In this document: one piece after another, positions 1 through 11,158 of the stretch
Layout: each line of letters begins with the position of its first letter
How positions within the stretch are numbered: position 1 is the stretch's first letter
NCBI GenBank assembly: GCA_029641185.1
Contig: JAPWGK010000003.1
Location: 1,860,001-1,924,000 of the forward strand
Length of the DNA stretch: 64,000 nt
Direction of reading: 5' to 3'
From: Pseudofabraea citricarpa
Lineage: Eukaryota > Ascomycota > Leotiomycetes > Helotiales > Dermateaceae
The notes under the pieces: model-generated
Told to the model about the DNA's origin: nothing
Databases searched by the model: none
Seen by the model: the letters and a program-made list of their open reading frames with translations, nothing else
Made by a program: the position numbers and the translations under genes

Positions 1-1770
1 CAACGCTGCTTGATATTACACAGTCTTGGGGACGAGCAGACACCTACTATCGTAACTTCTTTCACATGATCTAGGGCTAAACTGTGTTGTTAGTCTAAAT
101 CAGGTGATATAGCGACATAAAATACTCACATTTACGCTACATACAATACCCCCTTTGAGACCTTTATTTTACAATCGAGTCCACTTTCAAGAGCTCAGCA
201 TGTAGCAATTGGTCCTGTTTCATCGGGTTCCTGTCAGTAAATACGACAAATTGAACAGAATGAAAAAGGATAAGCACATCGATGATCACTCTAGTGGCTT
301 AGCAGCAGTTGCAGTACAATGTCAGTGCAGTGCCAGTTTGGGGAAGGCTAATGGGAGCTTAAATGTACTGCCACTCTCTCCCCTGTTAGCGCCTCGCTTA
401 TCTCCACTGTACTTCACACTGATACAGTAGAAAATTCATACTTTTTCCAAAATCACTGGATTAATCATCAGCCCGAGCCCGGTCTTTACCGAGAGGCTAT
501 GCTACCGTATCACTTACAGCAAGTACCTACATGGGAGATTGGGCAATACGGAGCCTTACGATTAGATTCAGCACCATGTTGTTTGAGGTGATTTTCAAAT
601 TAAGTTACGGCTCTGGTTCATCCTCATCTTTCAGTGTTTTATTCGCAATTGTTTATTGACGGAAGGGGTGTCACTAGTGCAGGTAAAACTGTTGCCAAAA
701 TACTATCAGGATGATTATGCTTGTGGCTTCCACTAGGCTGGGTTTGAAATAAGAAATTGTTATGCATTCATTGGGTGTTTATAAAAGCATTGAGTAGTCA
801 TTCAGCCAATGATGTAAAAGAAGTTTGAATCATCTGTTATCTGATGAATATTTGAAATCCTTTTTCTGTTGACTCGCCCAGTAGTCTTCTACCTCATCTT
901 AGTGATATATTTTTGGTTTATTAATTGCGGCCGAAAGTTGAGTCTCGGCGAATGGTTCTTCAACGTCAAGCTATCAATACCTATATATTACACGCCGAAG
1001 TAGAATTTTGTTGGGCAAAAAGCTAGGCGGTCTACAAAACATTAGGTATGGAACCTTCGTGGCGAGTATTGGATGAACCCGAAGCTTTTCCCAAGACATA
1101 GGATAACAAAGAACATGAATGTAGATCACTAGGCAAGGTATTCAGGGTTTTAAAAGGGTGCTACTGAGACTGATAGCATTGAGACTAGTGGAAATTGGAA
1201 TGGAGGCAGAGCATCTGGTAGGCCAAGGGGTTGCTTAGAAGAGCATAGCGTCACGGCAAACTTGCCGCAGCGCTTGAGTCGTATACCTGACGACAGTTGT
1301 TGCCCTTGCTTTTCCTATTTCTGCGACATATTCATTCGAGAAGACATCTCGCGTTGTCCATTCATCAGACCGTCATCTATCTGAGCGAAGAGATAATAAA
1401 AATGATCTCTGGGTGTAAAGAGTGACCTCTTCATGCCTTGAAAATCTCCGTGAGTCTTGTTGCACCTGCGCTGGTCTGTTCTCTCTATTGGTATCTTCTC
1501 CAGGCAGATCTTCCTAACTACTTCTAGTCTTTAATCGAAGCCCTCGCACGAAAGTCTACACCGAAGCAATATTTCGCATTCTGGCAACATCGCCTTTATC
1601 ACTATTTCTATGCGAGGGTCTTAATCACCTACAGCAGGTTTCTCTTGCTACTTTTTACCCTTATCAAGCTACAGGCTTAGTAGCCCACCCCAAACACCCA
1701 TTCTACAGCTTTCGCCCGTCGTTACGACTTCCAAACACTGCATCCAGCTACCAGCGCTCTACTCGCAATC
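1..1770. other. Intergenic, no gene recognised
   Basis: AT-rich sequence with stop codons in every frame. The only moderately long open stretch, near 209-430, begins with TTG and has no family resemblance. The last 250 bases are pyrimidine-rich and probably form the promoter and leader of the transporter-like gene that begins at 1771. Confidence 0.55.
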
Positions 1771-2665
1771 ATGCAGTTCGGGAAATCAGTGGGAACTGCG
1801 TGCAGTACCTTCGCTATCACCAATATCGACGACCTGTTCGTCTTGGTTACCTTCTTTGCTGAGGCAGCCACCAGCAAGACTGTGACTCCCCTCAAGATTA
1901 CCATTGGCCAATACATCGGATTCACGATAATCATTACCGTCAGCATGATTGGTTTTGGGGTCGCACTAGTCCTTCCCTCTGAACCCATTGGATTTCTTGG
2001 TTTATTGCCTATCTTACTAGGAGTCTGGAAATCTTCTCTTCCCAATGGAGAATGAAGACCCAGAGAATTCTAAGATTGCCGGGATGAAGAGCATACTCAA
2101 AGTCTCAGTCATCACGTTGATGAACGGAGGAGACAATATCGGAACATACATACCGCTTTTTTCTCAAGCAAAGGGGGCAGAGATAGCGGTATACATTGTT
2201 GTATACTACATTCTACTCGGGGTGTGGTGTCTTGTCGCGTGGCTGATTATGGGTCAGAAGCGCGTCGTGCGTCTAGTTGAGAAATACATGTCGATGGTAA
2301 TACCTTTTCTCTACCTGGGCCTCGGAGTGTATATTACAGTCAAGTCATCGTGCTACCCATGGTCCATTGAGCAAATTGACGATAAATTCTTGGGCAACCC
2401 GGGCAGAACTATTATGGCTGTTGTAACCACGCTTGTCATTTTGACATGTATCGGCTCTATGCTATGGTTCAAAATGCGAAAGAAGGCATCTCAACGTGCT
2501 CTTGGTGACGACATTCCTCTAGAAGAGAACCGGCCATCTACCCCCGACGTCAACGTACCTATGGAAAGGAACGGTCCGCTCATTCCCGACGACAACACTC
2601 TTCTTGAAACGAATCCATCACCTAACGCAAAAAGCGGGGTTGAAGCCTCGAAAACGCCCTCTTAA
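1771..2665 (+). pseudogene. Cadmium-resistance (CadD-type) transporter, frameshifted
   Basis: This is a multi-pass membrane protein of the cadmium-resistance transporter family (CadD-like, Pfam Cad). In fungi this family is presumed to move divalent metal ions at a membrane. The N-terminal part (1771-2055, from an ATG in good context) reads NIDDLFVLVTFFAEA followed by three hydrophobic segments. The C-terminal part (2045-2665) reads MNGGDNIGTYIPLF, two or three more membrane segments and a hydrophilic proline/glutamate-rich tail. Both parts belong to one family member but lie in different frames. Around 2030-2036 the first frame runs GVWK then SSLPNGE and stops, whereas a single surplus base after GVWK would give LLFPMENEDPE and run on. 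No GT-AG intron joins the halves without deleting the conserved GLLPILLG membrane segment; the best alternative is a GTCCTT donor at 1969 with a TAG acceptor at 2020. So this is either a recent pseudogene or a one-base assembly error. Family assignment is from remembered motifs. Confidence 0.7.
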
Positions 2666-3660
2666 CACTCGTTGCCACGCACAAAGTTTCCTTTCCCTCG
2701 CTCATCTACTTTATTCTATTATCGTTTCTACCAATTTAATCTGTACTCTTCAGTTCTATACAACCGCTGCCGCTCTTCGTCACGTCCACCACTATTATTG
2801 TCGCTCAAAATAGCACCTACCAAAGATGTTCAGTGAATTATAGCTAGTATTAGCAACTCAATGTTCCTACGCTCAAGGATCATTTTCTCTAGGATTGACT
2901 TACCTATAGCGTTCTCGAAGACAGCCTGCCTGTGATTTATTTATACTCCCAGAGTGTTCATGACATTGATAAACTAGGTATATAGGTAGCTATCTTCGTT
3001 TCTCATAATATAACACTTTTATTCATCACCTAATACCTTACAAAGTATACCATATGATAAAGCACGAAGATAAAATCTAACTTCATGTTATGCCGATCGT
3101 TGAATATCGGGGTCATATTAGACCGTTCCACCGACGTCAAATGTCCGAAATGTTTAAGGTTTCGCCAGTCGCTTATTTCTCGTCTCACAACGACCTAACT
3201 TGCTACCCAAATTCAAAATTGGTTATTCAAAGATAAATTAGCGTTTTCCAAATTTTGCTAGTGACAAGTAGAACGATCCAAAAATTCTTTGAGCTCTGGT
3301 GTTCTAAAATGAACATTGGAATGAGGAAGGAAAGTGCGCTCGAGCTACGGCCTGTATTTGAACCATTTTCTTCGTAACAGGAGCAGTTTCTGTGCTTCAG
3401 CCACCCAGGCAATCAATTCACACAAACTATTCAAGCCTTTCCATAGCTTGCTTGTACTGCCATACATCTAATCAACACCAAGTAGAATATAAGTTGCAGA
3501 CGCAGCCACTAGTAGAACTGATACAAAACCTGTCTTTGTTCTTGGCGGTATATTGCTTGTTAGGCTACAACATGGTATCTTATTACAGAGTTTGGATTGA
3601 GGCAATTAAGCTGCTGCATGATATCCGGTGACGTCAATAAACAAATGAATGATAGCGGGC
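2666..3660. other. Intergenic, nothing recognised
   Basis: AT-rich region between the transporter-like locus and the convergent kinase-like gene. It contains only short open frames without ATG context or family resemblance, and presumably holds the 3' ends of both flanking transcripts. Confidence 0.5.
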
Positions 3661-5022
3661 TCAAAGATCTACTAAACTATCTGCACTGTAGTTATCATCG
3701 AGAATTTCTGGTTTGGCCTGTTCCATCTTAAGACGAAAGATGTTATCAAGCTCACTTCGTTCCTCTTCATTCAAGAGCTGAACCCGATCTTCAACCGACT
3801 CTAAACGTCCGTAGTAAATTTCATCAATGAACGCCCAGTAAAAATCGTCAAACATAGAGCTATATCTTGCAGCTAGACACACCCAGAACAAACCGCTCTC
3901 CATGGACTGTTCCATGTGCGCCGCAAGTCGCTGAGAATCCAAGAGATTTCCCTCTCTTATCTTTTCGTCCTCGCATTCGCGCAGAACCTCTAAAAAGAGA
4001 CGAAGCCGTGGAGTATAACGGGCTAAGAACTCGCTAAGATCAGACTCCCAGTCCTCAGGACTCTGTAGCAAGAGCCACCAAGGAGCAACATAGGTGAACT
4101 CTGCCGGAGCCACATATGCAAATTCCCAGTCGATGACGGCAGTGATACAAAATTTCTTTATATCAACGAGAATATTGGACGGTCGAAAGTCATCACAGTA
4201 CAGTTTAAAGGGGCCATGGCTGTGCTCTATCGAGATACTCCGTGCCAGTTTGCGGAAAAGACAGCGGGCAATGAATTTCTTTCGACAGTCAGCTTCGTCG
4301 TCTATTGCATCATTGCGCTGGTTCCGAAAGTGAGTAAGATGTTGTGTGGCAAGTGCCTCAAAATAGTCGGCGGCTGAATCAAAAGTACACGTCGGAAAAT
4401 CTTCTGGGGCAAGATTTGCTGATGTAGATAGCTCGTTGATGTTGAAAGTAAGTGGTCGTTTAGCGACAACAAATTCTTCGCCTTCTTGTACTAAAGCACC
4501 AATTCGTGGGAATTCTGGCTTGGATAGCTCAAGTACGAGGTTAGCCATCTCGCGGTAGACTAATTTCAAAGATCGATCGCTCATCTGTGGATTCAAAATT
4601 GGTCGTCCTTCCTTCAGGGGATCTTTGAGTACGTTGGATAACACGTCGCCCTCAACGAATTCCATAACAATGTAGGCCCCTGCCCAGCAGGTACCTGACC
4701 CTAACACCTGTGGAACTGGGAGCTGAGTATGTTGACGTAAGTACCGAAGAGTGGCTACCTCGTTGTCGACCTTTTCCTGGCGGAAGATAGTCCTACCAAT
4801 GGCAGCAAATCGGACAATGACATTCAATCCATCTTCGTATTTCACCCGATAGCATACGTTGAAGCCGCCATTCTTCCAAAGGCGCCCAGCAAGTGTATTT
4901 CCCTCTCGATGTTTCTTTGCAAGCTGCATGGCCAACTGCTCCGGTGAACGCCTCAGCAGAGTCTGCACCCATAAGGTGAAATTCCTGTCCTGCCGCTCTT
5001 CGGCGAGATGATCGAAATACAT
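3661..5022 (-). CDS. Fungal APH-family phosphotransferase (kinase fold)
   Basis: Protein of 453 residues in the aminoglycoside phosphotransferase/choline kinase-like superfamily (Pfam APH, PF01636). Fungal members are abundant and mostly of unknown substrate. The N-lobe shows FNVCYRVKYEDG near residue 54 and the hinge region reads AYIVMEFVEGD near 116. The catalytic loop is LYCDDFRPSNILVD near 274-287, keeping the catalytic Asp and metal-binding Asn but lacking the canonical His of HxDxxxxN. The second metal site is IDWEFAYVAP near 297. Start choice: the open frame continues upstream to a TAG at 5176-5178 but contains no ATG before 5022. Between them lies a perfect intron signature (donor GTAAGTGT at 5148, acceptor CGCAG ending at 5098, 51 nt), so I place it in the 5' leader. 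An unseen upstream coding exon using another donor cannot be excluded. It is not evidence of antibiotic resistance. Confidence 0.8.
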   Translation of the reverse strand: MYFDHLAEERQDRNFTLWVQTLLRRSPEQLAMQLAKKHREGNTLAGRLWKNGGFNVCYRVKYEDGLNVIVRFAAIGRTIFRQEKVDNEVATLRYLRQHTQLPVPQVLGSGTCWAGAYIVMEFVEGDVLSNVLKDPLKEGRPILNPQMSDRSLKLVYREMANLVLELSKPEFPRIGALVQEGEEFVVAKRPLTFNINELSTSANLAPEDFPTCTFDSAADYFEALATQHLTHFRNQRNDAIDDEADCRKKFIARCLFRKLARSISIEHSHGPFKLYCDDFRPSNILVDIKKFCITAVIDWEFAYVAPAEFTYVAPWWLLLQSPEDWESDLSEFLARYTPRLRLFLEVLRECEDEKIREGNLLDSQRLAAHMEQSMESGLFWVCLAARYSSMFDDFYWAFIDEIYYGRLESVEDRVQLLNEEERSELDNIFRLKMEQAKPEILDDNYSADSLVDL

Positions 5023-5097
5023 TGTGTTGGCGTCTCTAGGGCAATATGGAAAGGGAGTATGCGGGCAGGCAAGGAGCTTTTTGAAATACGTTGCAGC

Positions 5098-5148
5098 CTG
5101 CGAGTGTGATAGCAATGTCGAAAGTACGGTTTTGTAGCAGACACTTAC
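5098..5148 (-). other. Putative intron in 5' leader of the APH-like gene
   Basis: On the minus strand GTAAGTGT begins at 5148 and CACACTCGCAG ends at 5098, giving a 51-nt intron. Its length is a multiple of three and it has no in-frame stop, so unspliced and spliced leaders keep the same frame. No ATG lies upstream of it in that frame before a TAG, which argues that it is untranslated leader. Confidence 0.5.
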
Positions 5149-5972
5149 AAACAAGATCAATACGAAGAGCAATCTCTAATGTCGGGAAAAGGAGGCACGA
5201 AGATGAGGGAGGTTAGACATCTGGTCGACAAACGTCCGGCCCGTACCTGGTTGTACGTGCGCGCGTCTACAGCAGCCGTGTCGTGTCCTGCCCCCGGCCC
5301 GTCTAATGACCCGGGCCCACACCTGGAACCAACAGAGCAAGCTAACCGAGCTAGTTCTATCGAATTACGTTCCGTGCCAAGCAACATGATCCTCCAAAGA
5401 AGCGATCCAATATCCAAATACATAGCCGAGTGTGACAATGTGGGCTCATAGTGGGACTAGTGCCAATTGCTACTGCTTCTCCGTGTTGGTTCTTCAGTGA
5501 AGTCACAGCCCAATGGGCGCGTACTCAGTGTGCCTGCGTCTTTCCCAGAAATTTTCTATTGCTTGGTGTTTTCAATACACCAACAGTTACGTACACTTTT
5601 GTGTTATAGTGGGTTTTTCATTGGCGCGGGTGCCCTTCGGTGTCTTGACTGACTTCTCTTGATCTATTATTAACATTTGCTATGCTCGAGGTGATACTTT
5701 GGTAATTGATTGGATTTCATGATGCTCTTCATGAAACTAACCTACTAGTGTCGTAGCAGATCCCAAAAGCATTGCCCGCCTTTGAGCGCTGTCTATCTAT
5801 AAAGAGAACACAATAGTCTCTTCGACTATCTCATTACCACATCAGATTCAGAGTCAACACACTACCACATCAATCACCAAACCATCATTTTTTCTCAAGC
5901 ACCAAGTACACTTCACAATTCCATCTCATTTAACCTGCTAATCTCTTGTAGAACACCAGCATTCACGACATC
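5149..5972. other. Divergent promoter region
   Basis: About 800 bases separate the APH-like gene (minus) from the 101-residue gene (plus). Short open frames on both strands near 5157-5450 are mirror shadows without family resemblance. The right part is CA- and CT-rich, as is common in leaders of well-expressed fungal genes. Confidence 0.45.
5798..5804 (+). promoter_or_regulatory. TATA-like element of the 101-aa gene
   Basis: TATAAAG lies 175 bases upstream of the ATG at 5973 and is followed by a pyrimidine/CA-rich leader lacking ATG. It is the only TATA-like match in a sensible position. Assignment is inference from position and sequence. Confidence 0.35.
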
Positions 5973-6278
5973 ATGAGCAGCAAAGATCAAAAGGCACGTG
6001 AGAGCTTCGCATCCATTCTTAGCTACTACGAGAAGAATCGCGGCTCAATCGAAAATTGGCCTGGCTGGGTCGATGAGGCTAAGAGAGCCTCAATTACTCT
6101 CGTACTCAATTCAAAGGATGTGGACTCTGATCAGAAGACGGAGGAATTCAAAAAGGAGTTGGCAAAACTTCTTAGCACGCAAGATATGCTCAATAAGCTC
6201 ACTCCCGAAGAAAAAGATCTCATGACTCGGGCGGCGAACAGCAGCAAGATTCGACGCAAGGGCAATGGCAAAGACTAG
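5973..6278 (+). CDS. Small charged alpha-helical protein of unknown function
   Basis: Single-exon frame of 101 residues from an ATG preceded by a long ATG-free leader. I do not recognise the family. The product is rich in Lys, Glu, Asp and Ser and is predicted by eye to be largely helical. A central segment reads WPGWVDEAKRA. The stretch around residues 55-85 alternates charged and Leu residues (FKKELAKLLSTQDMLNKLTPEEKDLM), compatible with an amphipathic helix, and the tail KIRRKGNGKD is basic. There is no signal peptide, membrane segment or cysteine. It sits alone between the APH-like gene and the NACHT gene. Support is the TATA-like element, the clean ATG and the amino-acid composition; absence of homology evidence limits confidence. 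Confidence 0.6.
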   Translation: MSSKDQKARESFASILSYYEKNRGSIENWPGWVDEAKRASITLVLNSKDVDSDQKTEEFKKELAKLLSTQDMLNKLTPEEKDLMTRAANSSKIRRKGNGKD

Positions 6279-7026
6279 ATTGCCGTGATGAGTAGCTGGG
6301 TCAAATTGGCGGCAAGGAGTGCAATTGTTCAAGGATTTAGTTCAATAGCTTGTGACAATGACAAACAACATCGATGAGCAGTAGCTCGTTAGGATAGGAA
6401 AAGCTGCAAATATTCTATCTACATCTGCTACCTATTTTTTTCTTCTTCTTTTTTTTTTTTTTTTTGTCACATGCTTCCTGGAAAGCTCCCAGCCAGTGCT
6501 ATCCTTACTGCTAGTTGGGTAGGGAAAGCTACAAATGTTCTATTTACACCTGCAAATACAATCTAGATAAGATTTCAGCAGTAAGTTCGGCCAAGTGGTA
6601 AAATCTAGGGGCTTGCCATGATTATCACTCAATTACCTTCTTTAATACTTCCAAATGCATGACAAGGGAAGCATGATCTCCCCTCGCTCTCTTATCGAAC
6701 TGGCAGCTAAGTCTAGCTGATTTTAGTCCCTGATTTAGGTTCATTGTACAGTTGTTTTTACATGGACTTGAAAATCTGCCGACTTTATATCATCTCCGCA
6801 TGTGACACAGCTGAGCTGTCTCTAGCGTCCTTTAAAGGAAGCACGTTAACTGTATACTTTTATTTTAGTTTTTTTCTCTTGATCACAGCAGTAGATTAAT
6901 CCGCGATTAAAGGGCCAGAATTCGAGATTAGTGATATTAGGCAAGCAAAGATGGGTAACTGTTTTAGTTGTCTCCCCCCCCCCCCCCCCCTTTCCCTCCC
7001 AAGGTCAACATCACAGCTACATAATA
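6279..7026. other. Intergenic with poly-T and poly-C tracts
   Basis: No gene recognised. The region has a T-rich run at about 6434-6465 and a 17-C homopolymer at 6974-6990, and ends at the stop codon of the convergent NACHT gene. Confidence 0.5.
6974..6990. repeat. Poly-C homopolymer (17 C)
   Basis: Uninterrupted run of C directly visible 37 bases beyond the stop codon of the NACHT gene. Length may be unreliable in assembly. Confidence 0.85.
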
Positions 7027-9972
7027 TTAATTCCTTGTCAGTTTCAAACGCCCCCAAAAATTCTTTTTGTCTTCCTGCGAGTGAGATTGTATCCCTATTT
7101 TCAGTTTCTGTGGCCTGATGGGCTTTCTGAATCTCTCATCCGCATACTGGTCCAAATCCAATGCCCGCACAAAGGCCTCAAACCCACAGCTGTCTTCCGG
7201 GAATTTGCTCAGTGAAATGCGGTACGGAGATACATACTGTTTGCAAGGCCATAGCCTTTGCGGACGCTCTACCTCGTTGTCTTCACCCGGAAAGCATCGC
7301 GGTGTTGGAAGACCGGCAAATCGAACCCGAGGAGCCGCAACTGATTGGGAGGACAAAATTGAGTCATTAGAGGAGTTGGTTGATTTTGAAAATCCAGACT
7401 GTATGGAATCAAGCTCATCGATATCAGAGTCAGTCGCCGACGTATTATCGTCCGTAGCGTTGGCACGATCCACAGTCGAAATCGCTTGGACGGATATTTC
7501 GTTTTCTGCTAAATTATCATCTGATACGGCGGCACCAGGTTTACGTGGTGCAACGGACCAATGCAGTCTTCCAGTTATCTCTTGAGACGCCCTAAACCTA
7601 ACCGATTGCCAAAGATGTGAGGCAATATCATCGACCTCGGTAATTACTGGGCTATAAATGTGACACATTCCTGGAGTCCTTGAGTCTGTGATCTGGCCAT
7701 AGCGAACAATCTCAAATACGATGGGCCGTACCTCGTCGAACCATGCCTCGCGAGTTATATCGCCCCCTGGATGCAATTGCTCCTCGCTTAGCCGAGACTT
7801 TGTTGTCTTGAGCTGTATTAACAACGACTTCATGATTGCGATCTCTGGTACAGCCAGATCTTTCCCAGCAAAACATTTTTGGATTCGATTTCTCATTCGT
7901 GGCGTGTCGATAAAGTCTCTTACACTCTTATGTAGGAATTGTACTCGGCGATATTTCTCGTCTTCGTAAGCCATGTCAGTTACCTCTAGCAGACCGAGAC
8001 AACGGCTCTTGATGCGACCCGCCACTCCTTTACAAAGAATTTGTTGTCTTTCTAGAGATATTTCATGTAGCTTAGATTCAACACCAAGACTTTGCTCGTT
8101 TAAATCTGCAAACGCAAGCTGAAGAAGGTTAAGAGGCACGACAGCAGCATGAATAAGTAGCAGAAATTTGAATCCTTCCTCAAGATACCAAACTGGCTTT
8201 ACTCTGTCTAGAATGTGCCAATACAGGTCGTCAAGATCTTCGGGAAGTTCACTGAGACGTCTTTCGAGATCGATACCACGGTCGAAGTTCCCGAGACCTT
8301 CAAGGAGCGAATGGACCACCAACTTGACCCAAAGAAAGACGCCAGATGCTTTGCTGACTACTTCAAACGATAAATCAGACCCCAAAGAAGGTTCTTCTAT
8401 CTCCAGGTCTCTGAATCGTTCGTCGGCATTGAATCTATTTTGGACGTAGGTTTGAATGTCATCAAAAGTCAGGTTCTGCAACACGAGCCCCGGAGCACCC
8501 TTGAATGCACGGTCGAAGGTCAACAGAGGCCTACTTGAGACACAAAGCTTGACATTTTCAAAGTTAGAGGCGTATTGAAAGAGTCCAGTAATCTCAAAAT
8601 GATCACCTGCATACTCATCAAGTCCATCAACGAACAGGCAAAGCTTCAGTGGTACAACTCTTTGCTCTATGAGCTTCCTGAATGCATTCTTGACGTGTGA
8701 AAGTGTCCAGTGATTTAGAAGATCTATAGGGTCCACATAGGCTACATCAGATAGGACAATGGGAATAAGTTCACGATGGTTCTCGAGAGCTTGGTAAATC
8801 AATGCCCGAAGGAGTCCGGCCTGGGTTTTCTGCAAATCGTTGCCATTATACCAAAAGAAGAAGCTGGCTATAACCAGAGGGGTTTCGCCCGACCAAAGTT
8901 TTAGAGCATCCTTAATCTTATGGTGGTTGCTCAGATGTTTCATCAGAGTTGACTTTCCAGATCCGGCTTTACCATTAATCCAGTACAAACCCTTGCCTTT
9001 CTGAAGCCATTCCGGGAAGTTGGTCCAAGTGAACTCCTTTCTCTCCGGCTCTCTGAAGATCCAGTCAAAGGTTCTTAGTTCAGCATCAGCTATTTGATCT
9101 TCGCGGTCATACATGACTGGAAATGAAAGGCTTTCCCATTGATCCTCTTCCATCTCGGCCAACTTTGCGGCATATTCTTGGGCGTATCCATCAACAAAAG
9201 AACCTGGGTCAGGTGCTAGTTGAGAGGGATCAGATGATTCTCCTTTCCGGAGCGCAGACTTTTCTGGCTGCTTATATCGGGATGCTCGAGCAGATATAGA
9301 CTCGGATCTTAGTTGCTGCTGTCTTTCTTCCACAAACCCTGGCCACTGAGGTAACAAAGATATCTGATCGCGAATGGCTTCTGTCAATTTAGAAATCATC
9401 GAGGTTTGGAGGGCTTGGAATTGATCCTCTTGACGTGACGCAAGTAGACCCACGCTTTCTCTGTGACGGTAGTGAGTGGGAGTGTAGCCACAGAAGAAAT
9501 GGAGCGATAACTTTTACCTCAATGAGAGCAGTATGCGCCATTCCAGTTGCCCCCTGTGTTGCTTAAGTCTCTCCTGCAGCTCTTCGAGCTCTTTCTTTTT
9601 CCACATGCACTTCACACCTGTCACGAAGCTCTTCCAGCGACCTGTTTTCCCACCTATTTTGAGTTTCTCGAAGCGCGCCATCAAGTCTTCTGCTATAATT
9701 TGGCAGTCAGAAATTATTGACCCGACTTGGCTGTGATCTGCTGATAGAGTTCGCTTTGATGTGCCCAGAGCACCGCGGTACTGTACCAAATCTGATGATA
9801 CCTCATCTATGCTTTCAATGAAATCTTTCAGTAGTGTTTCTGACTGGGCATTCGAAATCGATATCCCGTCCGTATTCCTGTATATCTCGATAGATGTCGA
9901 GCAAAGTTTGGATGCAAAGTCCAGAAACTGCACAACATTGCCCGCAACACCGAGGGCAGCCAACGCCTCCAT
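7027..9972 (-). CDS. NACHT-domain NLR-like protein
   Basis: Two exons: 9972-9518 and 9460-7027, with a 57-nt intron (donor GTAAAAG, acceptor GTCACAG). The frame continues exactly across the junction, giving 962 residues. The start is the ATG opening MEALAALGVAGNVVQF, the usual beginning of fungal NLR N-terminal domains; upstream codons in the same frame are leader. The N-terminal helical domain covers about residues 1-200. The NACHT NTPase follows, with Walker A GKAGSGKST at 315-323 and Walker B LCLFVDGLDE at 425-434. A helical region beginning LPEDLDDLYWHILDRV resembles the domain that often follows fungal NACHT modules (DUF7791). The remaining 300 residues are Ser/Asp-rich with no ankyrin, WD40 or TPR repeats visible. 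Such proteins are cytosolic sensors linked in other fungi to non-self recognition and regulated cell death; a role here is inferred. Confidence 0.85.
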
Positions 9973-11158
9973 TGTGAGGTGTTTTCGATTTTGCGCAATC
10001 TCTCGCCAGAGTATTAGCAGAGTAACCAAATCAAGTCTGAGAATAATGCGGATATATGGCCATGGTCTCGACGACGAGGCTGGACGGCTAAGATAAGCTC
10101 CATGTCGAGGCTTCACTCAGCTGCGCCAAAAAGAGGCTGAGGCAGCGTCACACTGCTTACTAATCGACCTTGCCTGAATAAGACGCTATACCCAAAAAAG
10201 CAGCATATGTGAAGTACTTTGGGCAAGAGAATATTATAAAAAATAATGCAAGCCATGGATTTTTCTGTAGCTGCTTAGCCTCATTAACCATCGCGTAGTT
10301 AAACCGGGTCCAGAAATGAGAGATATGCCATGTTTTGGGAACATCGAAAAGGCTTTATCATAACAAAACAAAGTACGCAGTGCCTACTACCCACTATACA
10401 ATGCTTTTGAATGAGGTTTCAACGAAAAGACTTAGCTGACTATTAAATCAATCAGGGTTGCATAGTGGCTTCTTCTAATAGTGGCACTTGAAATACTTGA
10501 AATTTGACTGATGGGAAGGAATATGTTGATATAGATAACTTTATATATAAGTATCTTGACTAAAGACCTGTCTACTAAGCAGTATATTACCCAAGTATCA
10601 CTAAAACTTGGCATTTGCGATTTCATTTTAACAATAACATACAAATGATCAGAAACAGTACCTAGAAGCCATATATATCACTTTTTTGAAGAGAAATAGC
10701 AAAACTTTACTTTTATATAATGATTCAGACACACGTTAGCTGTCGAGCCTCGAAATATCAGGTGATTTTTGCGATGGTAGCTTGTTCGGAGACCCCGCTG
10801 GGCTGAGCGGGATGATTTGTTCGTCTGCGCCAACACTAACTGTGCCGCATTTGTTGTCCAATAGGGCTATGATCAAGAAACCAGCTGAAAGACATGATGC
10901 TTATGCTGACGCGGCATGGAGTTTCTCCATGCAGGTTTATATTGCCCATGCGTCGCCCTGTATCGTGGAGTATGGTTTCACTTGACTACAACCTCAAATT
11001 ACATCAAAGACCATATCGCTTCTTCACATAAACTTTTTAAGCGAAGGGGTTTTACAGGAGACGGGCTTTTTTACGTACTGATATGCCTATTCCACAGAGA
11101 TACGAAGCCGTATGCTACTTCTTATTCCCCTCCCACAAACAATGATTGACATCTAGTA
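9973..11158. other. Intergenic, AT-rich
   Basis: Promoter side of the NACHT gene (minus) and of the two-exon membrane gene (plus). It contains a strongly AT-rich central block (10200-10740). No coding sequence with an ATG and family resemblance was found. Confidence 0.5.

Noticed and set aside
1969..2020. Possible 52-nt intron reconciling the two transporter frames
   Set aside because: Donor GTCCTT is poor and removal would delete a conserved membrane segment; a one-base frameshift fits better.
5157..5451. Overlapping open frames on both strands upstream of the APH-like gene
   Set aside because: Mirror shadows without family resemblance; they lie in a probable divergent promoter.
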